The position numbers were made by a program, and so were the translations under genes. This document shows positions 11,601 to 23,300 of a DNA stretch of 64,000 nucleotides, piece by piece; within the stretch, counting starts at the first letter, position 1; each line of letters opens with the position of its first letter. The notes under the pieces were generated by a model. It ran no database searches, was not told the DNA's origin, and worked only from the letters and a program-made list of their open reading frames with translations. This DNA is from Cucumis sativus. Taxonomy: Eukaryota; Streptophyta; Magnoliopsida; Cucurbitales; Cucurbitaceae. The stretch lies in assembly GCF_000004075.3 (NCBI RefSeq), contig NC_026660.2, positions 1-64,000 on the forward strand. The letters are read 5' to 3'.

Positions 11601-14600
11601 AAACATGCTGCTAGTGGCCATGCAAATAAGAGGCACACCGTTGACTTTATTCAATACAGGGTTACAATTGTTGCCTCAGAGCTCCTGTCACAGGTATATC
11701 AGTTCTTGTGCTTTTCCCAAGTTGGTTGCTTTAAATTCTATTATCCCATTTGATATTTTATGAAGTTATTTGCTGATATGAGTGCAAGAGATTTACCTGG
11801 CAGAAAGTCTTTTCTTCCTGCCGTTAGCTTCTTTGACGCTTCTTGAGAAAGGCTTGTGTGTAACTATTTGCGTCATTTTGTCGGTCTACTAAGACTAATT
11901 TGTCTCATTGTAGTTGCAAGACTGGAACAATAGACGGCAGTTTACACCACCCAGTGACTTCCATGCTGACGCGGTGAATGATTATTTCATTTCTCAGGTA
12001 ATTGTTCTCAATGAATGTTTTGGTTCTAATGACCTGCTATCTGATCCTAATTCTAATTATTTACTTGGCCTTGATTCTTTGTAGGCAGTGATAGAAAATA
12101 CCAGAGCAAATGATATACTTAAGCGAGCTCCCTTTTTAGTACCGTTTACTAGCAGGGTTAAGATTTTCACTGTAAGCAAGTTATTGTTTGGTTTCCTTAT
12201 CCACAATATTGAATTTCTTGGATGACTGTTAGTTATAGAAATATGTAAGATATTTTTTTATTTATGGTTACTTTCTCTATAACTCATTTCACAGTCACAA
12301 CTAGCAGCAGCTAGGCAAAGGAATGGATCCCTTGCTGTTTTTGCCAGAAACCGGTTTAGAATTCGACGAAATCATATATTGGAAGATGCTTTCAGTCAGA
12401 TGAGTGCATTGTCTGAAGACGATCTTCGAGGATCGGTAATTTCAGACTTCCATGATTTATGAAAAATGAAACTGTTATCTTACTTTCTTCTATCATTTTT
12501 TTTGCCCTCATGAAAACGACCCCTTCCCTCTTCTGCATCCTATAGTTGCAGAGTTACTTGTAATTGTTTATTAGTTTTTTCTTGTTTGTGTTGGGTCAAT
12601 TGCTTCACTTTTTTGCATGCAGATACGTGTGTCTTTTGTTAATGAATTTGGAGTTGAGGAGGCAGGAATTGATGGTGGTGGTATTTTTAAAGATTTCATG
12701 GAGAACATTACGCGGGCAGCCTTTGATGTGCAGTATGGTTTATTTAAGGTTATCACGCATTCCTTATTATTAGCATGGCATGGCTTTGTTAATCCTGTAG
12801 TATTATTGGATAACAAGAAGCGCGGTGAGACTGCTATAGTTGTTTGAAATCGCTTTTCAAAATAAAAATAGTTGTGAGATCACATTTCAATATAAAAATT
12901 GGTTGTTTGAAATATATTTCATAAAATTTCAGTAATATGTGGATATGTATTGTTCGGTTTTTCTAATTTAAGTTATTTTCTGCTTGGTAATCCAGGAAAC
13001 CGCTGATCATTTGCTGTACCCCAATCCTGGTTCGGGAATGATACACGAGCAACATCTCCAGTTTTTCCATTTCCTCGGAGTTCTTTTGGCAAAGGTATGG
13101 CCATAATTCCCGATCATACATGGAATTTACTTTGGTTGATTAGTTTTTTCTTTCTTTTGGATAAGGATATCCTGGTCTTGGCCTTATCAGGGAAGATTCT
13201 TGTATATCTTTCATCCCATACTTTGGTTGAATTTTGGAACATTAATGTATCGCCTGAATTCATAAATACAATGTTATAATTTGAAATCTGCTGTCTTCCT
13301 ACATTATGCATGTTTTTCTGTTATTGAAGTTGCTGCCTGGTTGTGCTAAAAGTTCTCAGTCACATTCTAAATTTTTCTTTAGTTCTCAAGCAGTCATGCT
13401 AAAAGATCTCAATCACATTAAGTGATTTTTGACAGAATGTTGTTGTTTTACCCTTCTTCCTGTAGGCCATGTTTGAAGGAATTCTTGTTGATATACCTTT
13501 TGCAACATTCTTCTTGAGCAAGTTAAAACAGAAGTAAGGTTTTTCAAGATTTACTGTCTTACTGTTTTGTATTTTGTGCTGATCCACTAATCGTAGTATT
13601 GATGGTCATGACAATGACTATTTGCAAGTTACTTGAATTTTTAGGGTTCTAAAAATCTTACATTTTATGCTGGGTGCACCGGCTACTAATGAGATTGTCA
13701 ATTGCTAACTTCCAAATGTTGAATTTGGGATTTCCATGCTACATTCACTTTCTTGATCTGCAATTACAGATATACTGGAATAAAGTCTCATCTGAACTGT
13801 ACATTGCTTTCTTTATAATTTATGAGAGTTTAATATTGCATGGTTGCATGGTATAAAGATGGAATAATATTTAACCCAACATTGAATATTTCCAATGTTT
13901 ATCATCACAACAGGTATAACTATCTGAATGACTTGCCATCCTTGGATCCTGAATTGTATCGCCACCTTATTTTCTTAAAGGTGTGTATTCCCTGGTATCA
14001 CTTTTTCTAGTATCCTGGCAGAATCTTTTTCTCACTCCTTATCTTAAATTCTTGGTCTTCCCTTCTGATTTTTCTGGACAGCATTATGAAGGTGACATTT
14101 CTGAACTAGAGCTATATTTTGTTATTATAAACAATGAATATGGAGAGCAAACTGAAGAAGAGCTACTTCCTGGAGGAAAAAACCGTCGTGTCACCAGTGA
14201 AAATGTCATCACATTCATTCATCTTGTTGCCAATCATCGTTTGAACTTTCAGGTATTGCCACATCATAGTTTGTCCTTGGTTTATCCAATGTGTCTCCCT
14301 ACCTCAATGTTGATTGAAAACATGTCCTCAGATACGGCAGCAAAGTTCTCATTTTTTGAGAGGGTTTCAGCAGCTTATACAGAAAGAATGGATCGACATG
14401 TTCAATGAGCATGAATTCCAGGTATCACTGATTCAGTGAATTAGTAACGTGGTTTGCATGAAAAGGCTGTTTTTCTGTTATATAATCTCTTGATGACTCG
14501 TTTATCATTGCACATCAACTGCCTCATGTGCCTTGAATCCTGTTTCAGGCTAGTATTAATTATACTATTTGGAAAAGAAGTATGTTAGAGGAGGAACATT

Positions 14601-17600
14601 TTTTCTCCTAGACCATACAAAGTCAGTAGGGTTAAGCACTTAGATTTGCATTTTTATTCTTCTTATTGTGTGGGTGGGGGGAGGGGAAGGGGGTTAGTAG
14701 TTTTGATAATGTGCCATAGTCGACCTTTAATTTTCATGTGACGTGAAACACTAAACTAATTAAAGCAAGAACCTAGAATGATTAGGAGTACACTTAACAG
14801 CAACCAACCAAAGCCTAAACCCTAGAGGCATTAGGGTCTTCCTTATTGAGTTCACCTGAAGGGATAGATGTGGGTTTCCTTGATGATGTGAAGATTCAGG
14901 TTCAGGATAAGGAAACTAGTCTTCCTTAAGATTCAGGTTGTTCATTTTCGAAGAGGCATAATGCTCGTAAAAGTGTAGAGGCAGAATTTTACTAATCATT
15001 AAAATCTGAGAAATAAACAAAGTGAACTAGATTATTTTTAGCCGTACATGGACTCTAAGTGGTGACAACTGAAGTCCTTGTAAGGGGAAAAGATGTGGGA
15101 AAAAAAAATTCCCTTGCGATGGGAAATGATAAGAAAAACATAAAGAGAACCCTAATTTAGGTCAAATCATGGACCAATGGCTAAATACTATGAAGTTTTG
15201 TGATAGACCCCCAATTATACACCAGTACAGTAGAAGGAAGAAGAAGCAAGGTTGACCGCACGTGCTAGGGAGAATAGCCTTAATAGTTTTAATATTGTTA
15301 GTAGATGCTTCCATAATAAAATAATAGAGCATAAGTAGGAGTTTGTTATGGAGAGAGAAAGTTAGTTAGAGTATAAATAGGAGTTGGTTATGGAGTATAA
15401 ATAGGAGTCTGTTGGGAGGGAGAAGGGTGAAGAATTAGGGCTGCAATATTCCTTGGAAGAGAGGAAGGGCAGGGGGTTAGGGTTCTTTAATTTTTCTTTT
15501 ACTGCTTTTATATTGTAATTCTGTTGCAGATATCAATAAATAGAAACACTATATCAGTGTTCTATCATTTTGTTGCTAGTCTTTTGTGGTTCCAGGATAA
15601 ATCGAGTAGGTCTTTGACTGGTCTATTTCATTTCAGCTTTTAATATCAGGTTCACTGGACAGCTTGGATGTTGATGACCTACGGACACATACTACTTATT
15701 CAAGTGGTTATCATAGGGTAAGTTCTATTAAACCCTTTTTTCTACATATGTATTTTCTTTTCTTTTCTTTTCTGCGTAATTGTTTTTCATATTGTGTTCG
15801 ATAAAATTTTGAAAATTTGAAATCTTGCAAGAAGATTAGTTACAATTAATCTTCCTTTGGAGGTTGAACAATTCTTGGTTTAGGATATCGAATACTAGAT
15901 TTATTGTAGTGCAATCGGAATTGTGATGTCAAGTCAATTAAATTTCATAATTGTAGATGATGTTGGAGGATCTCACCTTGGTAATTGGGAGATGGTTTTG
16001 AAGTCTTTGGAGTTTAGGGAGTTGGTCATCGTTTAGATTCTTTTTAATATTTTTCAATTAATTTTGAATTCTTACAATATATATGCCTGTATTAGTGTTT
16101 GAAACTGGGCGATAAATTGATTACCGTTATTCAGACTTCTAGTCCTCTCTTATGTTTCTATGACTATGAAAACAAACTTTGGACTTGTATTGTTTGTGAT
16201 GCTCTGTTTGGTCAGACACAACCATGATCAAGAAATTTGTGATAGGAAACGGAGAAATATCTTCACTTTTTTAATCATGTTCTTTTATGCTTCTGCTGGA
16301 TTGAAAAATCAAATGTGGGAACTTCGGAATTTGAATTTTTATTTCATGCTTTCAGGAGCATTATGTCATTGAGATGTTTTGGGAAGTTATCAAAAGTTTC
16401 TCAGTGGAAAACCAAAAGAAATTTCTGAAGTGAGTATTTTCATTACACATCAGTTGGTTACTTCTTGTCTCAAGTTGGCTTAAAGAAAAACTGAACTTCA
16501 GAAATATAATAATTGGATCTTGCTTTTTCATCAGGTTTGTAACTGGTTGCTCTCGAGGACCGCTTCTTGGCTTTAAATATCTTGAGCCATGTTTTTGCAT
16601 ACAAAGGTGATTAGTGTTTTGTTCATTTTTCTCCATTTCCTGGGTAAAATTTGTATCCTCATTATTCTTAATTATTTGTTCTTTGGTTTCCCCTAAAGGG
16701 GATAAGTTGGTTCCTTCTAGAGCTTAAACTAATTTATCCTGCTAGCAAAAATCATGTGAAAAAGTAACTCAGTATGAGACAAGGTACATTTCTGACTAGT
16801 ACTTTGTGAGACATTCCTGGCTGCATGCTTGAGACTGTATTCAGGCACATATATATTAGCGTGGGACATAAAAGAAATGGGATAATTGCAAATATAACAA
16901 TTAGATTCAAAATAATTAAGTATATAGCAACATTTTAAAAAAATTGCAACTATAGCAAAATCTAAAGTCTATAAATGATAGAAGTCTTTTACTGAAATAT
17001 TGGTCTATCACTGATAAACCATAAGAGTATATCAGCGTCAGACGTCTATCACTTATAGACTTTGCAGTTTGTTTAAATTGTTGCTATGTACTTAATTATT
17101 ATTCCCAAATCACTATCCATTATAACTACCCTAAAAAATTTGCTGTTTAAGATCCAATTTAACTTCCATGGGCACAAATATCATGGCCTACAAGGACAGT
17201 TGTATTCAGATTTATATTTCATTGATCTAGATGGGTAAGTTATTAATTTGGTAGTAGTTTTTTCTTTTTGTTTCAGGGCTGCTGGCAATGCAAATGAAGA
17301 AGCTCTTGATCGCTTACCTACATCGGCGACTTGTATGAATCTTTTGAAGCTTCCACCCTATAGAAGGTGCGTCAATGTACATACAAAACATTTCTTGTGT
17401 TTCTTGTTAAACTAACAATGTCATCCTTTGGTTGAAGTTCTTCCATATGTTTTTATGATGCAACTAATCAGAGATTAGGAAACCACTATAAAAAAAAATT
17501 AGTTACCACTACCTCTAAAAGACACCGTAAAAAGAGATGCTGGGAGCACGGTGAAATTGCCACTTGCTATGATGCCAGAGGTTGTCTTCTTCGTTAAATT

Positions 17601-18192
17601 GTAGCAAAATTAAGAGTATCTTTAGAACAGCGCCACTTACAATGTCATAATTTTAAAATGATAAAAATCACGTGTCATGTTCAAAATGACTCTGAGGAAC
17701 ACATTTTAATCATTGAAAGTCAAATTTGGTGCTTGAAAATTGGTTTTAAGTATAAAATCAAACATTAATTGATTTAGATTCTCAATAATTAAAGGCATGC
17801 CAGAGTAGCTTCTAACATAGACAGAGTGATTGTAACTCTAAAAAATCATTCTCAAACATGTCCTAAGTTTTTCACCTTCACAGCTCGTCCATTATGGCTG
17901 GGTTTTCTTTTTTACTTGGCCATACTACAACATCCAGTCCACCAAGAAGTTTTTATTTTTCGTTATTATGTGAAACTAACACCAATTTGGTTGCATAACT
18001 TGGTTAGGTTTATTAAGTCTATTGATTTGTGGATGAACTAACACATATACATCTTTTCTAAAAAAGGATAAAAAAATTTGCATAAGTTTTCATTTTCACA
18101 ACTCTATGATTTATGAACATTGCAGCAAGGAGCAGCTGGCAAACAAATTGCTTTATGCCATAAATGCAGATGCTGGTTTTGATCTAAGTTAA
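5655..18192 (+). CDS. UPL6: HECT-type E3 ubiquitin ligase, UPL6-like
   Basis: HECT E3 ligase that takes ubiquitin from E2 onto its own cysteine and passes it to substrates. I read 26 exons: 5655-5813, 6816-6913, 7114-7241, 7753-7864, 8180-8360, 8482-8661, 9778-9960, 10395-10476, 10601-10719, 10821-11122, 11254-11350, 11550-11693, 11914-11997, 12085-12171, 12295-12435, 12623-12748, 12996-13094, 13467-13534, 13914-13980, 14082-14252, 14332-14421, 15637-15717, 16356-16429, 16535-16606, 17277-17366, 18126-18192. All junctions are GT-AG and frames join into 1033 residues, close to Arabidopsis UPL6. An IQ motif ([10 protein letters not shown]) begins at residue 52. The HECT domain fills about 670-1033, with catalytic Cys near 1001 in LPTSATCMN and C terminus GFDLS. 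The N terminus [17 protein letters not shown] fits UPL6 rather than UPL7. Substrates cannot be read from sequence. A 3' UTR intron at 18195-18280 is likely. Confidence 0.93.
8760..8940. repeat. GTGTCC-rich dispersed repeat in UPL6 intron 6
   Basis: The segment carries many copies of GGACAC/GTGTCC-like words (near 8811, 8836, 8861, 8883, 8908) in both orientations. It resembles dispersed plant repeats of the CGGACACG type. No clear termini or target duplication were found, so its class is unknown. Confidence 0.4.
9402..9559 (-). mobile_element. Short poly(A) retroposon with target duplication
   Basis: Inserted in UPL6 intron 6 in minus orientation. Read on the minus strand it starts near GTGTCAACCTAGTTGAGATG, contains AATAAAGAAGC near its 3' end and finishes in an A run (T run on plus, 9402-9410). 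It is flanked by near-identical 11-bp repeats, TCAATGTATTC (9391-9401) and TCAATATATTC (9560-9570), as left by target-primed reverse transcription. A short SINE or a 5'-truncated LINE would both fit; the CTAGTTGAG motif resembles a degenerate tRNA box A. Confidence 0.6.
10145..10285 (-). mobile_element. tRNA-derived SINE-like element in UPL6 intron 7
   Basis: On the minus strand the element starts near 10285 with a box-A-like stretch (GAGCTTGACTTAACTGGCA), followed about 35 bp later by a decayed box B (GAGGTCCATATTTCAAATCC), a CCCCACACC tract and an A/T-rich tail near 10150. The arrangement matches plant tRNA-derived SINEs. Promoter boxes are degenerate and no target duplication was established. 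Confidence 0.5.
14580..15195. other. First part of long UPL6 intron 21
   Basis: About 600 bp of intron before the solo LTR. It has a G-rich run near 14670 (GGGTGGGGGGAGGGGAAGG) and no coding sequence that I recognise. Intron 21 as a whole spans 14422-15636, long mostly because of inserted DNA. Confidence 0.4.
15201..15567 (+). mobile_element. Solo LTR with 5-bp target duplication
   Basis: A 367-bp unit inside UPL6 intron 21 begins TGATAGACC and ends GTTCTATCA, i.e. with short inverted termini TGATAGA/TCTATCA. It is flanked on both sides by TTTTG (15196-15200 and 15568-15572), a perfect 5-bp target duplication. Within it are TATAAATAG boxes (near 15373 and 15397) and AATAAATAG near the 3' end, as expected of an LTR promoter and polyadenylation region. 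No internal retrotransposon domain is present, so it is a solo LTR left by LTR-LTR recombination. A related LTR lies at 37559-37828. Confidence 0.8.
16905..17105. mobile_element. MITE-like inverted-repeat element in UPL6 intron 24
   Basis: About 200 bp with paired arms. The outer left arm has AATTAAGTATATAGCAAC and the right arm its inverted counterpart GTTGCTATGTACTTAATT. An inner pair, AAGTCTATAAATGATAGAAG on the left, mirrors CTATCACTTATAGACTT on the right. No coding capacity. Repeats built on this TCTATCAC-type arm are, as I recall, abundant in cucurbit introns, so this is probably a non-autonomous DNA transposon. Target duplication not resolved. Confidence 0.65.
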
Positions 18193-20306
18193 TGGTAAGT
18201 CGCACCCTGCTCAATATTCCTTCTATTCTCCGCTTCATCCTTCGCCTTGGACCGGTCTTATTAGAAAAAAAGAATTTCAGCTTCTTCTATGTGGAGCAAG
18301 TTGGAGGAACAGATAACCTGCAAAAGTAATCCACATTCAAATGTTAAATTATTACAAATGCAGAGGAAGGAATAGATTGAGCATGGATCAAACACTCGAA
18401 ACCCCATTTCTGGCCCGCACGATTGGTTGAAAAATTCATAAAAAGAAAAAAAGAAAGGGAAAATGATTGAAGCCAGAGATTGGGTCTGCCAAACGAGGTA
18501 TGACGATGAAATAAATTTGTACAAAAATTGTTTAGGGTTCTGTGGTATGATAAGATTGATAGAGAGTAGGGTAGAAGGGTTTATAAGGAATTCTATGAAT
18601 ACAGTGATTGAGATGAATGTACATAGTAAATATAACTTAAAGTTTTATGCATATGCGTTTATGTATATTTTTGTCCTCAATCTTGCGGACAAATAAAAGT
18701 ACCGATGATTCAATATGATTGAGGAAAAGCCTCAAATGAATTCAAGCAGATTACTAGAAACAGGTGAAGAGTACTTGAATTGCTTGACATTTTTTTTCTT
18801 CTGGATATTTGTGAATGTGAAGGTTAGTTTACGCATATTTTGAATGAAAAAACTTGCCCTATGTTAATCTTGATGCTTGTTTGTTCATGTTTGGTAGTTT
18901 TTTTCACTCTTCTTATCTGACTCCATTATGATCGTGATGTGAGATAGGCAGAACTATATATTAAGGTCCTATTTGATGTATGGGATTCTTCAAATGTCGA
19001 ATTAACTAAATAGACGATTTAAAATTGATTATAAAAGAATATGAAGTTTTGAAGGATTCTACTTTTGAATTGATTAGTGCTTTACCATAATATAAAACTG
19101 AATAATTTAGTAGGATTAGAGATCTAAAGTTAACAGGAATACAACTTTAAAATTTTGAATGTTAATTTGAAAAGTAAAAAAGGAAAAACGTTTTAAGTTG
19201 TAAAAGTAAGATTATCTCTTGTCCACCCAGACTTAAGTGCATAATATGCTAATTATTATTTCAAATGTCGATGGTTTGAGGTGTTCAATAGGCTTGAATA
19301 ATTAGCTTTTTTTTTTTATTTGTTTGATACCTAAAGTTTTAGATCACACTTCCAAATTTTTTCTCAATAAATCTTAAAATTTGCACTAAATTGAAATTTC
19401 TTAATTTTAACAAACGTCAACTTAATTTCTTATTGTGTGAAGGACACTTAACTCAATTTTGTATCTAATTTATTAGTTAATTTTTAAACAATTTAATATG
19501 TCGTACTATAAAAAAGATACAAATTTGACAATGAAAATGTATTAGTTAACAGTATTTAAATATTGATTTAATTACCAAGTTAATCCCTATAATTTGTAAA
19601 AGTTTATAACCTTAATCTGGACGGATAAAGCTTCACAGAACAATTCAAAAGTTTGATAAAATTCTCATACAAGCAAGGGTGAATAAAATAATATAAGTTA
19701 CATTATAATTAGAGCTAAGTATAGGTATAACAAAATATCATAATCTATTTATTTTGTACTTGTGTCTATTTTTAAATATAATAAAAAGATTAAAATTATT
19801 TATAAAATATAGTAAAATTTATTAATTTTTTTCTTATTTGTTTGTAATTAGTTTTAATATTTTTTCAGTTATAATAATTTCTCTAGTTCAAAAATAAACA
19901 AATATTTTAAAGGAAATTTGTCAAAAAATTTGATAAGATATTCAATCAAAGTGTAATGAATTTGTTTTTTTGGTTGGATTTTTTTTTTAATTTTAGAAAA
20001 CGTCATTTTTCTTTTCAATTTATTTTAGACAAACTCATTTATTATAATCGAACTATTTTTTAAAAACAACAAACAAAAACGACAGTGAGGACAAAATGGT
20101 CAAAGAAAAGTCAGCAACCGAAGGTCGGTAGAGGCCGAAGGGAGAAGGTGAAGGCGCCTTATAGCTTTGTTCTTCCATCACTCGAACTAAAAGAACTCTT
20201 TCTCTTCCATTCAATTTCTCTCTTCTCCCAATTTCCAATTCCATTTCGCTCGCAGAATCCCACCCATTAAATACAAACAATCCAAGCTTCTTCAACAAAA
20301 TCAATC
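18193..20306. other. UPL6-NEMF intergenic region
   Basis: Begins with the UPL6 3' untranslated region, which likely contains an 86-bp intron (18195-18280, GTAAGT to TTTCAG). From about 18950 to 20050 it is very AT-rich with poly-T and poly-A tracts and no coding signal. The last 150 bp are C/T-rich (many CTCT and TTCC runs) and probably hold the NEMF promoter and 5' untranslated region. Confidence 0.45.
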
Positions 20307-23300
20307 ATGGTGAAGGTACGGATGAACACCGCCGATGTCGCCGCCGAGGTGAAATGCCTCAAAAGATTAATAGGCATGCGATGCGCCAATGTCTATGATC
20401 TCTCGCCCAAGGTTTTCTTTTTATACTCTCTTCCTTTTAATGCCCCAATCAATCGTCGATTCATTTCGGACTGCACAACATATTAGTGAAGCTGCTTTAT
20501 TGAATTTGATCGGAATGTATGTTTGGTTGAACTGTTAAATGTTGTTGTTATATGTTTCGATGGGGTGTACACTTGAGATTTCAGTTTTGTTATCTAAAAT
20601 TGAGATTACGTAATAACAGTTTCTCTCTTTCTCTGTCATCATTTCCATTGTATTCGTTTTTGAAGACGTATATGTTCAAGCTTATGAACAGTAGTGGAGT
20701 TACTGAATCGGGTGAGAGTGAGAAGGTGTTGCTGTTGATGGAAAGTGGAGTTAGATTGCATACGACTGAATATGTTCGGTAAGGCATGGTTGCGTATTGT
20801 TGTTTATACTTGGAATGTGTTTGGAAGAAATGTTGGAGGATGGTGGCGGGAAATGGTCGATGACCTATTAAATTTTTTGCCATTGTAGAGACAAAAGCAA
20901 TACTCCATCTGGGTTCACTCTCAAATTAAGAAAACATATACGCACAAGAAGACTTGAGGATGTGCGGCAACTTGGATATGATAGAGTACGTTTTTTTTTG
21001 TTTGGTTTAATTTTTCTTCACATATCTTTATTCATGACAGGCCTCATTCTTGGAGTTTCTATATCCTTTCAGATAATCCTATTTCAGTTTGGGCTAGGTG
21101 CTAGTGCGCACTATGTTATCCTGGAGCTGTATGCTCAGGGTAATATCCTTCTTACGGATTCTGAATTTACGGTCTTAACTCTTCTAAGATCACACAGGTC
21201 TGTAGAGCTAATTTCTTGTCTCGTCTCTTTACTTTAGCCTGCGCACAGGCATATATGAATCGCATATGCACTGGCATAAGTATGGAGATAAATTACCTTG
21301 CCCGAATTCTATACTTGCTATGGATTTATCTCAAACCTGCCTTTTTCGTTTTTGGTTTTTCTCCTAATTTCCTGATGGACCTGTGTTTTGATTATTAAGT
21401 ACATGTTTAGATGCCTATTACTTATCTCTTGAATTGAACTTTGTACGGCTAAAGAGTTTTTAATTTTTTAATCTTCCTTAGCTTGGGTTTTGGCTTATCC
21501 CATCAATGAAATTTTTTCTACTTAAATAAAAAAATTGACAAAAGAAAACTATTGTCAATGTATTGGTTTTTGGCCTTGTACTTCCGCTTTCCAATGGGCA
21601 ACAAAGTTCTTCGATGATTTTTTTTCTCATGAAGTGGAGTTTATAAATTATGAAAACAACATTTTCAGGGATGATAATAAGGGGGTAGCAATCATGTCAC
21701 GACATCGATATCCGACTGAAATTTCTCGAGTGTTTGAGAAGACGACAGCTGCAAAATTGCAGGAAGCACTCACTCTTAGTGACAATATAGTTAATGTTAC
21801 AGGGAATGGGAATAATGAAACAGATCCTCTGAAGCAACAGGCGGATAATCAAAAAGTCTCAAAAACTTCTGTCTCAAGTAAAGCTCAAGGCGATGGTAGT
21901 CGATCCAAACAGTCTACTCTGAAAGCTGTTCTTGGGGAGGCCCTTGGATATGGAACTGCACTATCTGAGCATATTATATTAAATGCCGGTCTGATTCCAA
22001 ATATGAAACTTTGTAATGATAATAAACTTGATGATAATAGTCTTGATTGCTTAATGCAAGCTGTTGCAAATTTTGAGGATTGGCTCGAGGATGTAATATT
22101 TGGTACTAGAATTCCTGAGGGTTACATTTTGATGCAGAAGAAAGATGTTAAAAAAGAAGAATCTGAGGCTGCAACTGCTAACGAGGTATCATTTTTCTTG
22201 ATCTGCTTTAAGCTGAAAAATTCTTATCCTATTCTACATTAATGGACAAAAGTGCCCTACTGCCATGCCTATATATAAGATTGGGCAGTTGCTTGCTATT
22301 CTCATTCGCAGGATTTTCTTTCCCTTTTCTTTTTAATTGCAGATCTACGATGAGTTCTGCCCAATTTTATTAAACCAATTCATGTCTAGAAAGTATACAA
22401 AGTTTGAGACATTTGATGCAGCTTTGGATGAATTCTATAGTAAAATTGAGAGTCAAAGGTCAGAACAGCAACAAAAGGCCAAGGAGAGCTCTGCAACCCA
22501 TAAACTTAATAAAATACGTATGGATCAGGTGCGTCCAGTGAATTTGAGTACTTAACAAGTGCACCTTAATATATTTCTAGATTCTACAGTGTTTGTCATG
22601 TATTGAAGAAAACAATTGTAATCATGGTTGATATTTAAGAGTGTTATCTAGGGATTTCAAATTCCTTCTTGAGCATTTTCTTTGGTTTTTATGGTTAGAG
22701 AGAAACTAAAGAATTCTTTCTAGAGGATGAAAGACCTTTGAGAGAACTTTTCTTTTTGTGCAATGCTACGCTTCAAGCCTTTAAAATTGTTGGTTTTATT
22801 TATTTTTGTGCTGATTCAAAGACATTTTGATAACCCTTTTCAATGCAGGGTGTTATACTTTTTGGGCATTTCATTCCATCTATTAATGAAATAATTTCTT
22901 ATGAGGGACGAAAGGATTATTCATGCTTTCTGTGTGTATTGATATTTCTCAATTGCTTGTGTAGGGAAACCGTGTAGAGTTGTTAAAACAAGAAGTTGAT
23001 CATTCTGTAAAAATGGCAGAATTAATTGAATACAATTTAGAAGATGTAGATGCTGTTATATTAGCTGTCCGTGTTGCTCTTGCTAAAGGCATGAGTTGGG
23101 AGGATCTTGCACGAATGGTGAAGGAAGAAAAGAAATCTGGAAATCCAGTAGCTGGTCTTATTGACAAACTTAATCTTGAAAGAAATTGCATGACTTTGCT
23201 GCTGAGCAACAATCTTGATGAAATGGATGATGATGAAAAGACACAACCGGTTGATAAGGTGACTATCATATTATAGTTATGGCTAAGGCTTCCTATACAC

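Noticed and set aside
13399..13587. Minus-strand ORF
   Set aside because: Antisense shadow of UPL6 exon 18 and its flanks.
5655..18192. Calling the HECT gene UPL7
   Set aside because: The N terminus ([17 protein letters not shown]), total of 1033 residues and C-terminal region fit UPL6 as I know it; UPL7 is longer with a different start.
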